Origin: Sediminicola sp963974715
Lineage (GTDB): Bacteria; Bacteroidota; Bacteroidia; Flavobacteriales; Flavobacteriaceae
Reading direction: 5' to 3'
DNA: 64,000 nt
Assembly (NCBI GenBank): GCA_963974715.1
Contig: CAXBDK010000004.1
Span: forward strand, 283,169-347,168
In this document: piece after piece, positions 44,018 through 52,685 of the stretch
Numbering within the stretch: the first letter of the stretch is position 1
How the letters are laid out: each line of letters opens with the position of its first letter
The notes under the pieces: generated by a model
What the model was told of the DNA's origin: nothing
The model's input: the letters and a program-made list of their open reading frames with translations, nothing else
Database searches by the model: none
Position numbers and translations under genes: made by a program

Positions 44018-46915
44018 TTATTCCGACTGTGAGTTTCGTTTATCTGCCCCAGCGCTTCTATCGTTTCGTAGCACAAACTCTGTCAAATGTTCGTCCTTCA
44101 AATATTTTTGAGCCGTTTTTTGGATATCCTCATACGTTAAAGATTGAACGTATTCTTCTATTTGTAGTGGATCGATCCAAGGCCCCCCATAGGCATAATA
44201 ATTTTTCAACTTTCGAACTTTCTTAAAATTGGATTCCTTGTTGGCACTGTACTTTGATATGATCAATGTACTCATAACATCATTGAACCTCTCCCGATTG
44301 TCGTTATTTTCCTTTACATCCAACACTATTTCCCTACATAGGGAACGAAGCTTTTCAAGTTCATCCGGTAGACAGTCCAGCAACATGGCAACGTCATAAT
44401 ATAACGGGTCAGTATGGAATTTGGCGGTTGCGGAAGGATGAAAAAGTGCCGCGTCCTCGGAATATCTCAACTCGCTTATTTTGGAGTCCATCAAAATTCC
44501 CAGGACATCAATTTTTATATGCTCTTTCCAGTCGAACGGATCTTCCACCTTTGCTATGTACCTCCTTGAATAAAGAATGCTCTTCATTTTGTAATGGGCA
44601 CTCACTTCCTCCAAATTGAACTCGGTGTATGTCCTATTTCTTTCATACGCTAAACTTTCTTGCTTCCTTGGTACCGAACGCGCATCCGCATTTTTTTTAC
44701 TTGGCAGGTTCCCTAGATATTTCCGGACCAACGGTAAAATTTTATATGTGGAAAAATCGCCCGAGATCAAAAAGGTAAAACTGCCCGCGTTACCATATAT
44801 TCGTTCATGAATGCTGTATGCCCTGTCCATATCGGTTTTTGAAATGCCATGAAATCTTTTGGTACCTTGCGGTGTTATGGAACTGTCCCCCAGCACTTCC
44901 CTTGACGCCGCTCCCAAGTCTTCTTGCGAAACTGAATATGAAGGATTTGTATATCGATCTTTTTCCTCCATTTTCCAATCCTCAAAGGCAAGCTTGTCCC
45001 TTCGCGGTTCCGTAAAATATAGGTACACCAATTGAAATAGGCCTTCAACATCCTCCTTATCGGAAGTCCCTTGGATACCGCTCTCTTTATGTTCGATATA
45101 AGGGTGGATCCCTTGTGGAAAGCCCGTGCGTGACAAAAAACTAGCTAACTCGAACTTGTCCATCTTCCCTACCCCTGCATTCTTAATGATGGAAGGGGCA
45201 TTAAGGGCCGAAAAGTAATCCGCTTTTGGAAAACAAGAAGCACCATTTGGGCTGAACCCAAGAAGGTGCACGCTATTTTTTTTAAGCCCCGATGAATCCA
45301 AGACCACCTTTACACCATTTTCCAGAACAATCTCCATGATTCCTGCCGCTGGACCTTCCTTAGCCTGGTACCCGACCTCCTTTAGGCTAGAAATTTTTTC
45401 GGAACCCAACAACTGCAACGGCACCTCCGGTGCCACATAAGGTTGCACCTTCTGGGCCAAGGCCCTATCTATCCAAGCACGTACTTCCGCCTCGCTATAG
45501 GACCATCCCTTGGGAGCGATGATCCCGATATCATCGGGATGATCGGCAATATAACGCCCGGCAAGGGAATTGAATTCATCAATGGATAATTCCAAACACC
45601 ACTTACGCAATATTTCCCGTTTGTTTTTTGGAAGATATTCTTCGTACAGATAATGGTCCTGAATTTGCTCCAGCCAGTAGTCGGTGTCGCTTGTGTCCCT
45701 TTGTTGTATCTCTTGCAACGCTTCCTCTTTGGCCTTTTCCCACTCATTTTTCCCAAATCCGTACTTCTTGACTCCCTGTAATATACCAATTGCTTTGGCC
45801 AGAGCCTGTTCTCCATTTCCGGCCCTGTCGGTGATTTTCATCCGATATGCGGGAACGGCGTGGTTGGGGTCGGAGCCCTTCGCAAAAAAAGCGGAAGTAT
45901 AGGCCTTTCCCACTTCTTTTAACCTATTGTTTACCATTTTGTCCAGGACTTCCCAGATGGTGCCCTTCTGTAGCGCCTTCCAAGAGTATGGCCGATCATG
46001 GTACTTGCTATCTCGCATATAAAGGTGGAACTCAATGGGCCCTTGCGCATTTTTCCCTGCAACTTGTGGCCGCTCCACTACGGCAAACTTTTTGGGGCCC
46101 TTTAAATATTCTGCCCGGCAATCTGCCCAGGATCTTGTTGGGGAAGGATTTTGAAGATCGGAGAAACGCTCCCTTACCTTCTTTTCCAAATTTTCCATAT
46201 CGGTGGTCTCTCCTACAAGGACCACTGCCATCCTATCGGGACGGTACCATTCCTTATAGAACTCCATCAGCTTGCCAGGTTCGAACGTTTTATTGTGCTC
46301 AAAAAAATCGGAAAAATCCCGCTCACAGGCAAACAGTTTGGATTCCATCAATTTTGTATTAAAGATTTCCTGTATGCGACTACCTGCCCTAAAGGTAACT
46401 TCTTGCCGTAAAGGGCCTTTTTCGTCGTTGATTTTTTTGGCACTCATTTCCAAATTGGCAATATCCTGGAACCATAGTAGTCCCGTATCCAATGCATCCG
46501 TTCGATCGTATGGTACATCAAAAAAATATCGGGTGTGCAGAAAGGAGGTTCGTGCATCTATGTCATTGCTGGTTATTCCCAGGTTGGAATACATCTCATT
46601 ATCATTCAATAAATTCACGGGGAAATGTTCCGCGCACTTAAATGCCAAATGTTCTATGGCATGGGCAAAATCCAATTGCTCTTGGCTTTCATAATAGTTC
46701 CCCGCCCTTACGATCAGGCGCATTTTTATTTTCTTCTGGCCATCTTCTACACCTTTTATGTAATATGTGAAGCCATTTTCCAAACGGCCATAACGGATCG
46801 AAGGATCCAAAGGTCCTATTTCTTCTGCCGAACGGTCTAAAGTGCGCTGACCGCTTAGGGTCACAACACCCATCAACAGGATCGGCAGCAACAATTTTAA
46901 ATGTTCCTTTATCAT
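44018..46915 (-). CDS. M16-family zinc metallopeptidase (insulinase/pitrilysin type)
   Basis: This 965-residue exported protein (signal segment about 7-22) has the inverted zinc motif HAIEH (85-89) and the distal Glu165 in INDEKGPLRQE with the normal 76-residue spacing. It has the four-domain M16 layout with an inactive C-terminal half (SGDFSTYKILPLVRKYLGNL). Periplasmic M16 enzymes cut short peptides. It lies 91 nt downstream of susD in the SusC-SusD-M16 order, so it may process a peptide carried by this receptor. Confidence 0.93.
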   Translation of the reverse strand: MIKEHLKLLLPILLMGVVTLSGQRTLDRSAEEIGPLDPSIRYGRLENGFTYYIKGVEDGQKKIKMRLIVRAGNYYESQEQLDFAHAIEHLAFKCAEHFPVNLLNDNEMYSNLGITSNDIDARTSFLHTRYFFDVPYDRTDALDTGLLWFQDIANLEMSAKKINDEKGPLRQEVTFRAGSRIQEIFNTKLMESKLFACERDFSDFFEHNKTFEPGKLMEFYKEWYRPDRMAVVLVGETTDMENLEKKVRERFSDLQNPSPTRSWADCRAEYLKGPKKFAVVERPQVAGKNAQGPIEFHLYMRDSKYHDRPYSWKALQKGTIWEVLDKMVNNRLKEVGKAYTSAFFAKGSDPNHAVPAYRMKITDRAGNGEQALAKAIGILQGVKKYGFGKNEWEKAKEEALQEIQQRDTSDTDYWLEQIQDHYLYEEYLPKNKREILRKWCLELSIDEFNSLAGRYIADHPDDIGIIAPKGWSYSEAEVRAWIDRALAQKVQPYVAPEVPLQLLGSEKISSLKEVGYQAKEGPAAGIMEIVLENGVKVVLDSSGLKKNSVHLLGFSPNGASCFPKADYFSALNAPSIIKNAGVGKMDKFELASFLSRTGFPQGIHPYIEHKESGIQGTSDKEDVEGLFQLVYLYFTEPRRDKLAFEDWKMEEKDRYTNPSYSVSQEDLGAASREVLGDSSITPQGTKRFHGISKTDMDRAYSIHERIYGNAGSFTFLISGDFSTYKILPLVRKYLGNLPSKKNADARSVPRKQESLAYERNRTYTEFNLEEVSAHYKMKSILYSRRYIAKVEDPFDWKEHIKIDVLGILMDSKISELRYSEDAALFHPSATAKFHTDPLYYDVAMLLDCLPDELEKLRSLCREIVLDVKENNDNRERFNDVMSTLIISKYSANKESNFKKVRKLKNYYAYGGPWIDPLQIEEYVQSLTYEDIQKTAQKYLKDEHLTEFVLRNDRSAGADKRNSQSE

Positions 46916-47006
46916 ATTTATAGATTAAATTTTGTTCTTTGAATATTTAAGAAAATTACCGTCGGACATAGGCCGTGGTTTTACCGATCGACCAGGCCCC
47001 ATTACA

Positions 47007-48416
47007 TCAATAACCGTCATTTTGTCCCAGGTTCGGGTTCTTGGCCCGCTCTTCGCCAGGGATGGGGTACCTTGTATCTGTATCCTGCCATAAGGGCTTT
47101 AATGGCATCAGAACGGTAGAGGCCCTACCGGTCCGTTTTAGATCGAACCATCGATGGCCCCATTCGGAGAACAGTTCCCGTTTCCGTTCCTCCATAATCG
47201 AATCCAATAGGGCCTGCTGGCCGATTTCGGGATCGGATCCGGCAATTGCCCCAAGACCGGCCCTTTCCCTGATTTTGTCCAGATCGGTCATGGCTCCTGA
47301 TAGGTTCCCCTGCATCGCCCTGGCCTCCGCCCGTATCAGATACTGTTCCGCCAATCGGAGCACCATGGAGTACTCCGTAACGCTCTGGCCAAAACTGCCA
47401 TCCTTATACTTTTGGGGAAAGTGAAAGGACCTGCTTTCGTTGAAACCTATCCAATGCGATGACCGTTCGTCCGCCGCCGGAAAACTTTCCAAAAACCCTT
47501 CCGCCAGTCTTATGCGTGAGGCGTTGTTGCCCCTAAAAAAATAACCTTCGCCCGTATAATTGGTAACGCCATCCCTGCCCAATGGGGATATTTGCCAAAT
47601 GGCCTCCCTGCTGTTCATCAAAAAGACCTGGTCAAGATCTTCCGGTAACCCATAAAGGGAAATTTGATCTATGACCTGGCCGCTACGTTCTTCCGCGCTC
47701 GCCCAATTTTGTTGATAGAGGTGCACCCTGGCACGGAGGGCGACCGCAGCGAACAGGTTTATATGGGTCCTTTCGGAATCGGCATAGTCATTTTCCCCTT
47801 CCAAAAGTTCCATGGTGGTGTCCAGATCGGCAGCGATCTGACCCCATACCTCGGCCGAGGGAGCTCGTGAAGAAGTGGAGTTTTGCCGGTAGTCCGTGGT
47901 GAGGGCCAAGGGAACGTCACCGTACAGGTTGGTCAAATAGAAATAGGTAAGGGCACGTATGAACAGGGCCTGTCCCCGAACCACGCCTTTGGTACCGTCC
48001 CCAATGGTATTGGAACCTTCAACGCCCTCCAGTACACTGTTGGCCATATAGATAATGTTGTAGGCACTGGACCACAGGTTGTAGTTGGCGGTAGCATCGT
48101 CCGAACCTATGGGCGAGAGCTCGTTTTGTTGGAACGGACCGTAACGGGTATCGGTGTTACTGGAAGTGGTAAAAATGTCCGATGACAGCCCTGCCAATAC
48201 GGTGATGGAGTACAGATCGCCGTTGGAAAAATTTGCCGTTGCCATTTCATTGTAGATTCCCTGTATCGCAGCTTTCGCCGTTTCCTCGGTCGCGAAGACC
48301 GACCCACTGACTATTTTATGGTCCGGGGCCTCCACTTCCACAAAATCGTCACAGCCAATTACGGATACAACGGCGATGATCCAAATGGCCCAACTTCTAT
48401 ATTTTCTATTGTTCAT
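47007..48416 (-). CDS. SusD/RagB-family surface lipoprotein
   Basis: This 469-residue protein has a lipoprotein signal (WAIWIIAVVSVIGC). SusD landmarks follow: SVFATEETAKAAIQGIYNEM, RGQALFIRALTYFYLTNLYG, LAEQYLIRAEARAMQGNLSG and a C-terminal RWFDLKRTGRA...YPIPGEE. It is the substrate-binding lid of the SusC channel encoded 12 nt upstream. The adjacent M16 peptidase and absence of glycosidases suggest a peptide rather than a glycan as ligand, as for RagAB. Confidence 0.94.
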   Translation of the reverse strand: MNNRKYRSWAIWIIAVVSVIGCDDFVEVEAPDHKIVSGSVFATEETAKAAIQGIYNEMATANFSNGDLYSITVLAGLSSDIFTTSSNTDTRYGPFQQNELSPIGSDDATANYNLWSSAYNIIYMANSVLEGVEGSNTIGDGTKGVVRGQALFIRALTYFYLTNLYGDVPLALTTDYRQNSTSSRAPSAEVWGQIAADLDTTMELLEGENDYADSERTHINLFAAVALRARVHLYQQNWASAEERSGQVIDQISLYGLPEDLDQVFLMNSREAIWQISPLGRDGVTNYTGEGYFFRGNNASRIRLAEGFLESFPAADERSSHWIGFNESRSFHFPQKYKDGSFGQSVTEYSMVLRLAEQYLIRAEARAMQGNLSGAMTDLDKIRERAGLGAIAGSDPEIGQQALLDSIMEERKRELFSEWGHRWFDLKRTGRASTVLMPLKPLWQDTDTRYPIPGEERAKNPNLGQNDGY

Positions 48417-48428
48417 GGTTTCTGATTT

Positions 48429-51404
48429 TTAAAGTTTTATCTGTGCGCCAAATGTTATGGTCCGCAATGTCGGTATGTCGTTCCCGCCTGGAAATTCCAC
48501 GTTCAGCCCTTTATAGTGCGTCAGGGTAAGAAGGTTTTGGCCTTGCAGGAACAACCTACAGCTGTTCACGCCCATTTCGTGCAGTACCCTGCTGGGAAGG
48601 TCATAGCTTAGGCCAAGCGTTTTAAGACGGATATAGGACGCATCCTTCAGGAAGCGCTCACTGAGAAATGCACTGTTGTAGGCGATCAGGGCATCAAAGG
48701 ATTCCGACACATCCTGAACATCGGGGTTGGTACCATTGTTCCATTCCTCAAAAAAGTCGACGGTCTGCGTGCTCTTGGTGCCGGGCATGTTCGTTGTAAA
48801 AAAACCATCCTGTTCCACAAATTCCCATAAGAACTGAAGGCTAAGGGCCTTGTGGGAAATCGTATTGGAAATCCCCCCAAAGAATTTTCTGCCTATGTTC
48901 CTTATCACGGTCCGATCCTCATAATCATACAGTCCATCCCCGTTGACATCCAACACTCCATATAGGCCGGTATCGGGGTCGACACCTGTATACCCGTACA
49001 ATAACTGGATGTTCAGGGGATGTCCGATCCGGTACCTATTGGCATAGGAGGTCTGCTCGATATCGGGAAACTCCAAAAGCTCGTTCCTCGGAAAGGATAT
49101 GTTCAGGGAGGTCCTCCAATGGAAATTGTCCGAACCAAAGTTGAGGGTGGACAGTTCCAGTTCCCACCCCGTGTTCTGCACCGTGGCGGGCAGGTTGGCC
49201 TGTACGGTCCCGAATCCTGTGGTGGAAGGGAGGGGATAGCCCACGAGCTGGTTGGAAGAGCGGTTACGGTACCAACTGGCCCCCAACGTGATCCTGTCCT
49301 TTAAAAAGCCCAATTGGATGGCCGCTTCCAGCTTTTTGTTCTCCTCCCAGGAATAGTCCGGATTGGTCAATTGGGTGGGATAGAGCCCGCCGGGCCCGGA
49401 CGTTGCCTCATAGGCATCCAGATATCCATAGTCGCCGATCTGGTCGCTTCCGGTGGTCCCGTAGCTTCCCCGTAGTTTTCCAAAGCTGAGAAAGGGCATG
49501 CCATTTTTCACAAGGGCCTCTTCCGAAAAGATCCAGGCCCCGCCAATGGCCCCAAAATTGGCAAATCGGTTGTTGGGGCCAAAACGGGAGGAACCGTCCC
49601 GACGTCCCGTAAGGTTGATAAAATATCGTTGTTTAAAGTTGTACCCCAACCGGGCGAACACCGCATTGTACCTGTACCGTATCTTTTCGTTGTTGTTGAC
49701 CCGTACCGTCTCCGCTGCGGACAGGTCGCCCAACAAGGATTCTGAAACGAAGCCTTCCCCCGATACGCTCAGGCTCTTGTTCCCGCTTTCCTGAAAGGTC
49801 AGCCCCACTAGGCCGTCCAAGGTCCCCTCCCCTATTTTGGTGCTGTAGTGCAATTGCGGCTCTATGATCCAGGATCGGCGGGTCCGGTGGCTCTGCACCG
49901 ATTCGTGGTCGGCCCCGTCCCGATCTTCTGGACTGTACTGCTCTTTTGAGTAAAGTCCCTTATATTCCCTGTCCAGGTTCGTATAGCCCACGTTCGCCCT
50001 TAAGGCCAGTTTGGGCATAAGTTTATACGACAGCCCCAGGTTGGAAATAATGTTATGGCCCTCGTCGGTGGTAGCCCTGTTCAGGACAGGGGCCAAGGGA
50101 TTGCCCCAAGAGGAATATTGCCATTCCTCCCAATGGAGGCTGCCATCTGGGTTGTACAGGGCTGGTGCATTGGGGGGCAGGTTCAGCGCCGTGGAGACAA
50201 GGTGCGATCCCCCGTTGGCGAACACATCGCTATGGTCCACGCCATAGTTCACCAAAAGGTCGATCCCCAATTTTTTGTTCTCCGAGGTGTGGTTAAGGCT
50301 TAGGCTGCCCGTCACCTTATGGTAGCCGTAATCCCCTGGAAAGACCGTTCCCTCCTTATGGTAGGAACCGCCCAGCCGAAAGGAGGTAGTGGCATTGCCC
50401 CCAGAGGCGAAAACGTTGACGTCCGTAATTGTAGAGGTCCCGCCGAACAGCTCCTCCTGCCAGTCCGTATAGCGGTCCTGGTCCCATAGGAGCAGGTCGT
50501 AATCCGAGGCTATATCTGGCTCCCGGCCATCATTTGCAAGGGCGGCCCTACGCAACGTCAGATATTGGGGTGTATTTAGGAGGTCAAGTTTATTGGAGAC
50601 CTTTCCAAGACCGGAATACCATCTGGCCTCCACTTCCGTCTTTCGGTTCAGGCCCCCTCCCCTTTTTGTGGTGATCAGCACCACGCCATTGGCCCCACGG
50701 GACCCATAGATGGCCGTGGCATCGGCATCCTTTAGGACTTCTATGCTCTCTATGTTGGAGAGGTTAAGCGTGCTCAAAGGATCGAACCCCTGCGAATAGA
50801 TATTGCTGCCCCCTTCCAAGGGAGCGGAATTGATCGGTACCCCGTCTATGATGTACAAGGGGTAGTTCCCTTCGCTGCGAAGGCTGTTCTGTCCCCGGAT
50901 CCGTATAAGGGGCGCACTCCCTGGCACCCCGCTCTGCTGCACCACTTCCACCCCCGCCATACGGCCCTGTAGGGCCTCCAAGGGACTTACAATGGGCTGT
51001 AGCTCTATTTCTTCCGCCGTAACCTTGCTGATGTTCCCCGTACGTTCGCGTTCCTTTACGGTATAGTATCCGGCATTCACCTCCACCTCCTGTAAAGCGG
51101 TCACGTCCTCTTTTAATTGTACATTGATCTGGGTATGGCTGCCCACGGGCAGTTCCACCGTTTTATAACCCAGATAGGTAAACACCAACGTATCGCTGGG
51201 GGTGGCGATTAGCTGGTAGCGCCCGTTCTGATCGGAAAAGGTACCGCTGTGCTGGCCCTTGATCAGGATGTGCACCCCGGGGATCGGGCCCAGGGCGTCC
51301 GTTACGGTACCGCTGATGGCCTGGCCCTGGGCGGCCAGATATTGGGAAAGCAGCAGGAAATAAAATAGTCCCGCAAAAAAAAGTGTTGGTCTGTTATTTT
51401 TCAT
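48429..51404 (-). CDS. SusC/RagA-family TonB-dependent receptor
   Basis: This protein has about 991 residues from Met at 51404 (MKNNRPTLFFAGLFYFLLLS, a proper signal peptide); the in-frame ATG at 51437 would add 11 residues before it. Domains in order: carboxypeptidase-like sandwich (GTVTDALGPIPGVHILIKG), plug with LQGRMAGVEVV, IRIRGQNSLR, PLYIIDGVPIN and AIYGSRGANGVVLITT, and a 22-strand barrel ending in LRTITFGAQIKL. It forms the outer-membrane import channel with the SusD protein, energised by TonB. Together with the M16 gene it makes a RagAB-like peptide-uptake operon by inference. Confidence 0.94.
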   Translation of the reverse strand: MKNNRPTLFFAGLFYFLLLSQYLAAQGQAISGTVTDALGPIPGVHILIKGQHSGTFSDQNGRYQLIATPSDTLVFTYLGYKTVELPVGSHTQINVQLKEDVTALQEVEVNAGYYTVKERERTGNISKVTAEEIELQPIVSPLEALQGRMAGVEVVQQSGVPGSAPLIRIRGQNSLRSEGNYPLYIIDGVPINSAPLEGGSNIYSQGFDPLSTLNLSNIESIEVLKDADATAIYGSRGANGVVLITTKRGGGLNRKTEVEARWYSGLGKVSNKLDLLNTPQYLTLRRAALANDGREPDIASDYDLLLWDQDRYTDWQEELFGGTSTITDVNVFASGGNATTSFRLGGSYHKEGTVFPGDYGYHKVTGSLSLNHTSENKKLGIDLLVNYGVDHSDVFANGGSHLVSTALNLPPNAPALYNPDGSLHWEEWQYSSWGNPLAPVLNRATTDEGHNIISNLGLSYKLMPKLALRANVGYTNLDREYKGLYSKEQYSPEDRDGADHESVQSHRTRRSWIIEPQLHYSTKIGEGTLDGLVGLTFQESGNKSLSVSGEGFVSESLLGDLSAAETVRVNNNEKIRYRYNAVFARLGYNFKQRYFINLTGRRDGSSRFGPNNRFANFGAIGGAWIFSEEALVKNGMPFLSFGKLRGSYGTTGSDQIGDYGYLDAYEATSGPGGLYPTQLTNPDYSWEENKKLEAAIQLGFLKDRITLGASWYRNRSSNQLVGYPLPSTTGFGTVQANLPATVQNTGWELELSTLNFGSDNFHWRTSLNISFPRNELLEFPDIEQTSYANRYRIGHPLNIQLLYGYTGVDPDTGLYGVLDVNGDGLYDYEDRTVIRNIGRKFFGGISNTISHKALSLQFLWEFVEQDGFFTTNMPGTKSTQTVDFFEEWNNGTNPDVQDVSESFDALIAYNSAFLSERFLKDASYIRLKTLGLSYDLPSRVLHEMGVNSCRLFLQGQNLLTLTHYKGLNVEFPGGNDIPTLRTITFGAQIKL

Positions 51405-51838
51405 ATTTTGAGTTGAGTGGTTAGTTGTAGCGATCAACGCTGCTGTTTTTTGGCAAGGCGCTGCCCTGCCCTAAAAATGGGAACGGTAGACCGCAGGGGC
51501 TAAGGGGACGGCTCCACAAAGCGGACGTCCAATTTTCTAATCTACAGAGATATGGTTATGGGCGAAACGTATAAACGTATGGGGAAGAAATTAAAACATG
51601 CGGCCCATAACAGTGCGGAACCCTATATGGGGTTCTTGGGTTTTTTACTAAAGAGGAGCTCAAATACCGATGGGCCCGCCCCAAAAAAATTTAGGAACGG
51701 TCCTATAACGGCATATATGGTAGCTTGTTTCCTCATACTGGTCCTAAATAGGTTGTGCGGACTCCTAAAATGGGAAGACAAAGGCTTTGAAGAACGTTGG
51801 GCACCGGAACCAAAAAAGGGTATGGAACTCAACTTAAA
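51405..51838. other. Upstream region of the SusC-SusD-M16 operon
   Basis: The operon promoter and leader should lie here. A 107-codon plus-strand frame (51552-51875) has unnatural composition and runs into the inverted-repeat structure, so it is not accepted as a gene. Confidence 0.45.
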
Positions 51839-51950
51839 CGTTATCGGGGCACTGGCGGTGCCTTACCACGAATAAGTGAGCCCACACCCTGAGGCGTGAG
51901 CATCTTACTTATCATCTCGTGGTTATTTTAAACGCCAGTTTTCGATAACG
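51839..51950. repeat. Large interrupted inverted repeat (112 nt, four nested stems), unidentified
   Basis: Nested perfect stems pair in order: CGTTATCG (51839) with CGATAACG (51943); ACTGGCG (51851) with CGCCAGT (51933); ACCACGA (51865) with TCGTGGT (51917); ATAAGTGAG (51872) with CTTACTTAT (51904, one G-T pair). A small apical hairpin CCACACC-CTGA-GGCGTGA follows. This can be a cruciform in DNA or a long branched hairpin in RNA from either strand. It is not followed by a T-run. Candidates are a structured RNA, a miniature mobile element or an attachment site; none fits well. Confidence 0.7.
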
Positions 51951-52040
51951 AGATTCAAAGCGAATGCTTCTAATGTTTTCTAGAAGAATCGCAAAAATAG
52001 CTACAATTTCGAAGTAGCTATTGTAAATATAAAAAAATTT

Positions 52041-52058
52041 AATCACATACATGTGATT
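52041..52058. promoter_or_regulatory. Palindrome AATCACAT-AC-ATGTGATT, probable XRE operator
   Basis: A perfect 8-bp inverted repeat with a 2-bp spacer lies 37 nt before the start codon of the XRE regulator. The half-site TGTGATT and a nearby GTGAATGATT look like extra operator half-sites. Autorepression is the usual role of such a site. Another hairpin, AATAGCTAC/GTAGCTATT, lies at 51996-52022. Confidence 0.5.
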
Positions 52059-52095
52059 GTGAATGATTTTTTTTCTCTTTCCCTTTGAGTTGTTT

Positions 52096-52353
52096 ATGAA
52101 AAAACTTAAAAATAAAGAACTTTTATCCAGTATTTCATTAGCCTTAAAAGAACTTAGGGAGAAGAAAGATTTAACTCAGCAAATGGTTAAAGATGATACT
52201 GGAATACATATTGGGAGAATTGAAACTACAAAACACGATCCCTCCTCAAGTACAGTATTTGAATTATGTAAATATTTTAAAATTCCACTTTCTGAATTTT
52301 GTAAAAGATTAGAGGAGATTGACAAAAACTTGAAAATCAAAAAAGAAGAGTAG
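52096..52353 (+). CDS. Small XRE-family helix-turn-helix regulator
   Basis: With the start at Met 52096 the protein has 85 residues, nearly all one Cro/CI-type HTH domain (SLALKELREKKDLTQQMVKD, then HIGRIETTKHDPSSSTVFEL and YFKIPLSEFCKRL). The ATG at 52063 would add an odd hydrophobic tail (MIFFLFPFELF) and is less likely. It has no toxin or phage neighbour; downstream is only non-coding sequence and an IS256 element, so a partner gene may have been lost. Confidence 0.85.
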   Translation: MKKLKNKELLSSISLALKELREKKDLTQQMVKDDTGIHIGRIETTKHDPSSSTVFELCKYFKIPLSEFCKRLEEIDKNLKIKKEE

Positions 52354-52677
52354 AAATTAAAGCCAAACGTAGGTGATTTGCTTTTTTATTTGCTCTTACT
52401 TTTCTAAAAACTAACTCTTTTCATAAGAGAAACTTCCATATCCCCGTTTTCATCCTTTAAATTAGCATAGCAATTAGGGAAACCCCTTTTGGCTGAATGA
52501 TGAGTCGCACTCTAAATTTCCTTTCGTAATATAGGGTATTTGCCGTGGGAGTATATTAATATACTTTCTTACAAATTAAACAAAATGGGAAATTATTAAA
52601 ATATTTGTTAATCATTACATTACTATAGAAGCTGAGAAAAATGCTTTAGATTTTAGAGGATGGGGTAAAAATGAGGA
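52354..52677. other. Non-coding stretch between the XRE gene and the IS256 element
   Basis: No gene is supported. A 16-bp AT-rich palindrome, AGTATATTAATATACT, lies at 52550-52565. Nothing else stands out. Confidence 0.45.
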
Positions 52678-52685
52678 CTGAAATG

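Noticed and set aside
51552..51875. 107-codon plus-strand ORF
   Set aside because: Unnatural composition, no family, and it ends inside the inverted-repeat structure.
51839..51950. Integron attC site for the large inverted repeat
   Set aside because: attC sites have AAC in the 5' box and GTT in the 3' box. Here the 5' arm carries GTT and the 3' arm AAC on both strands, and no integron integrase is present.
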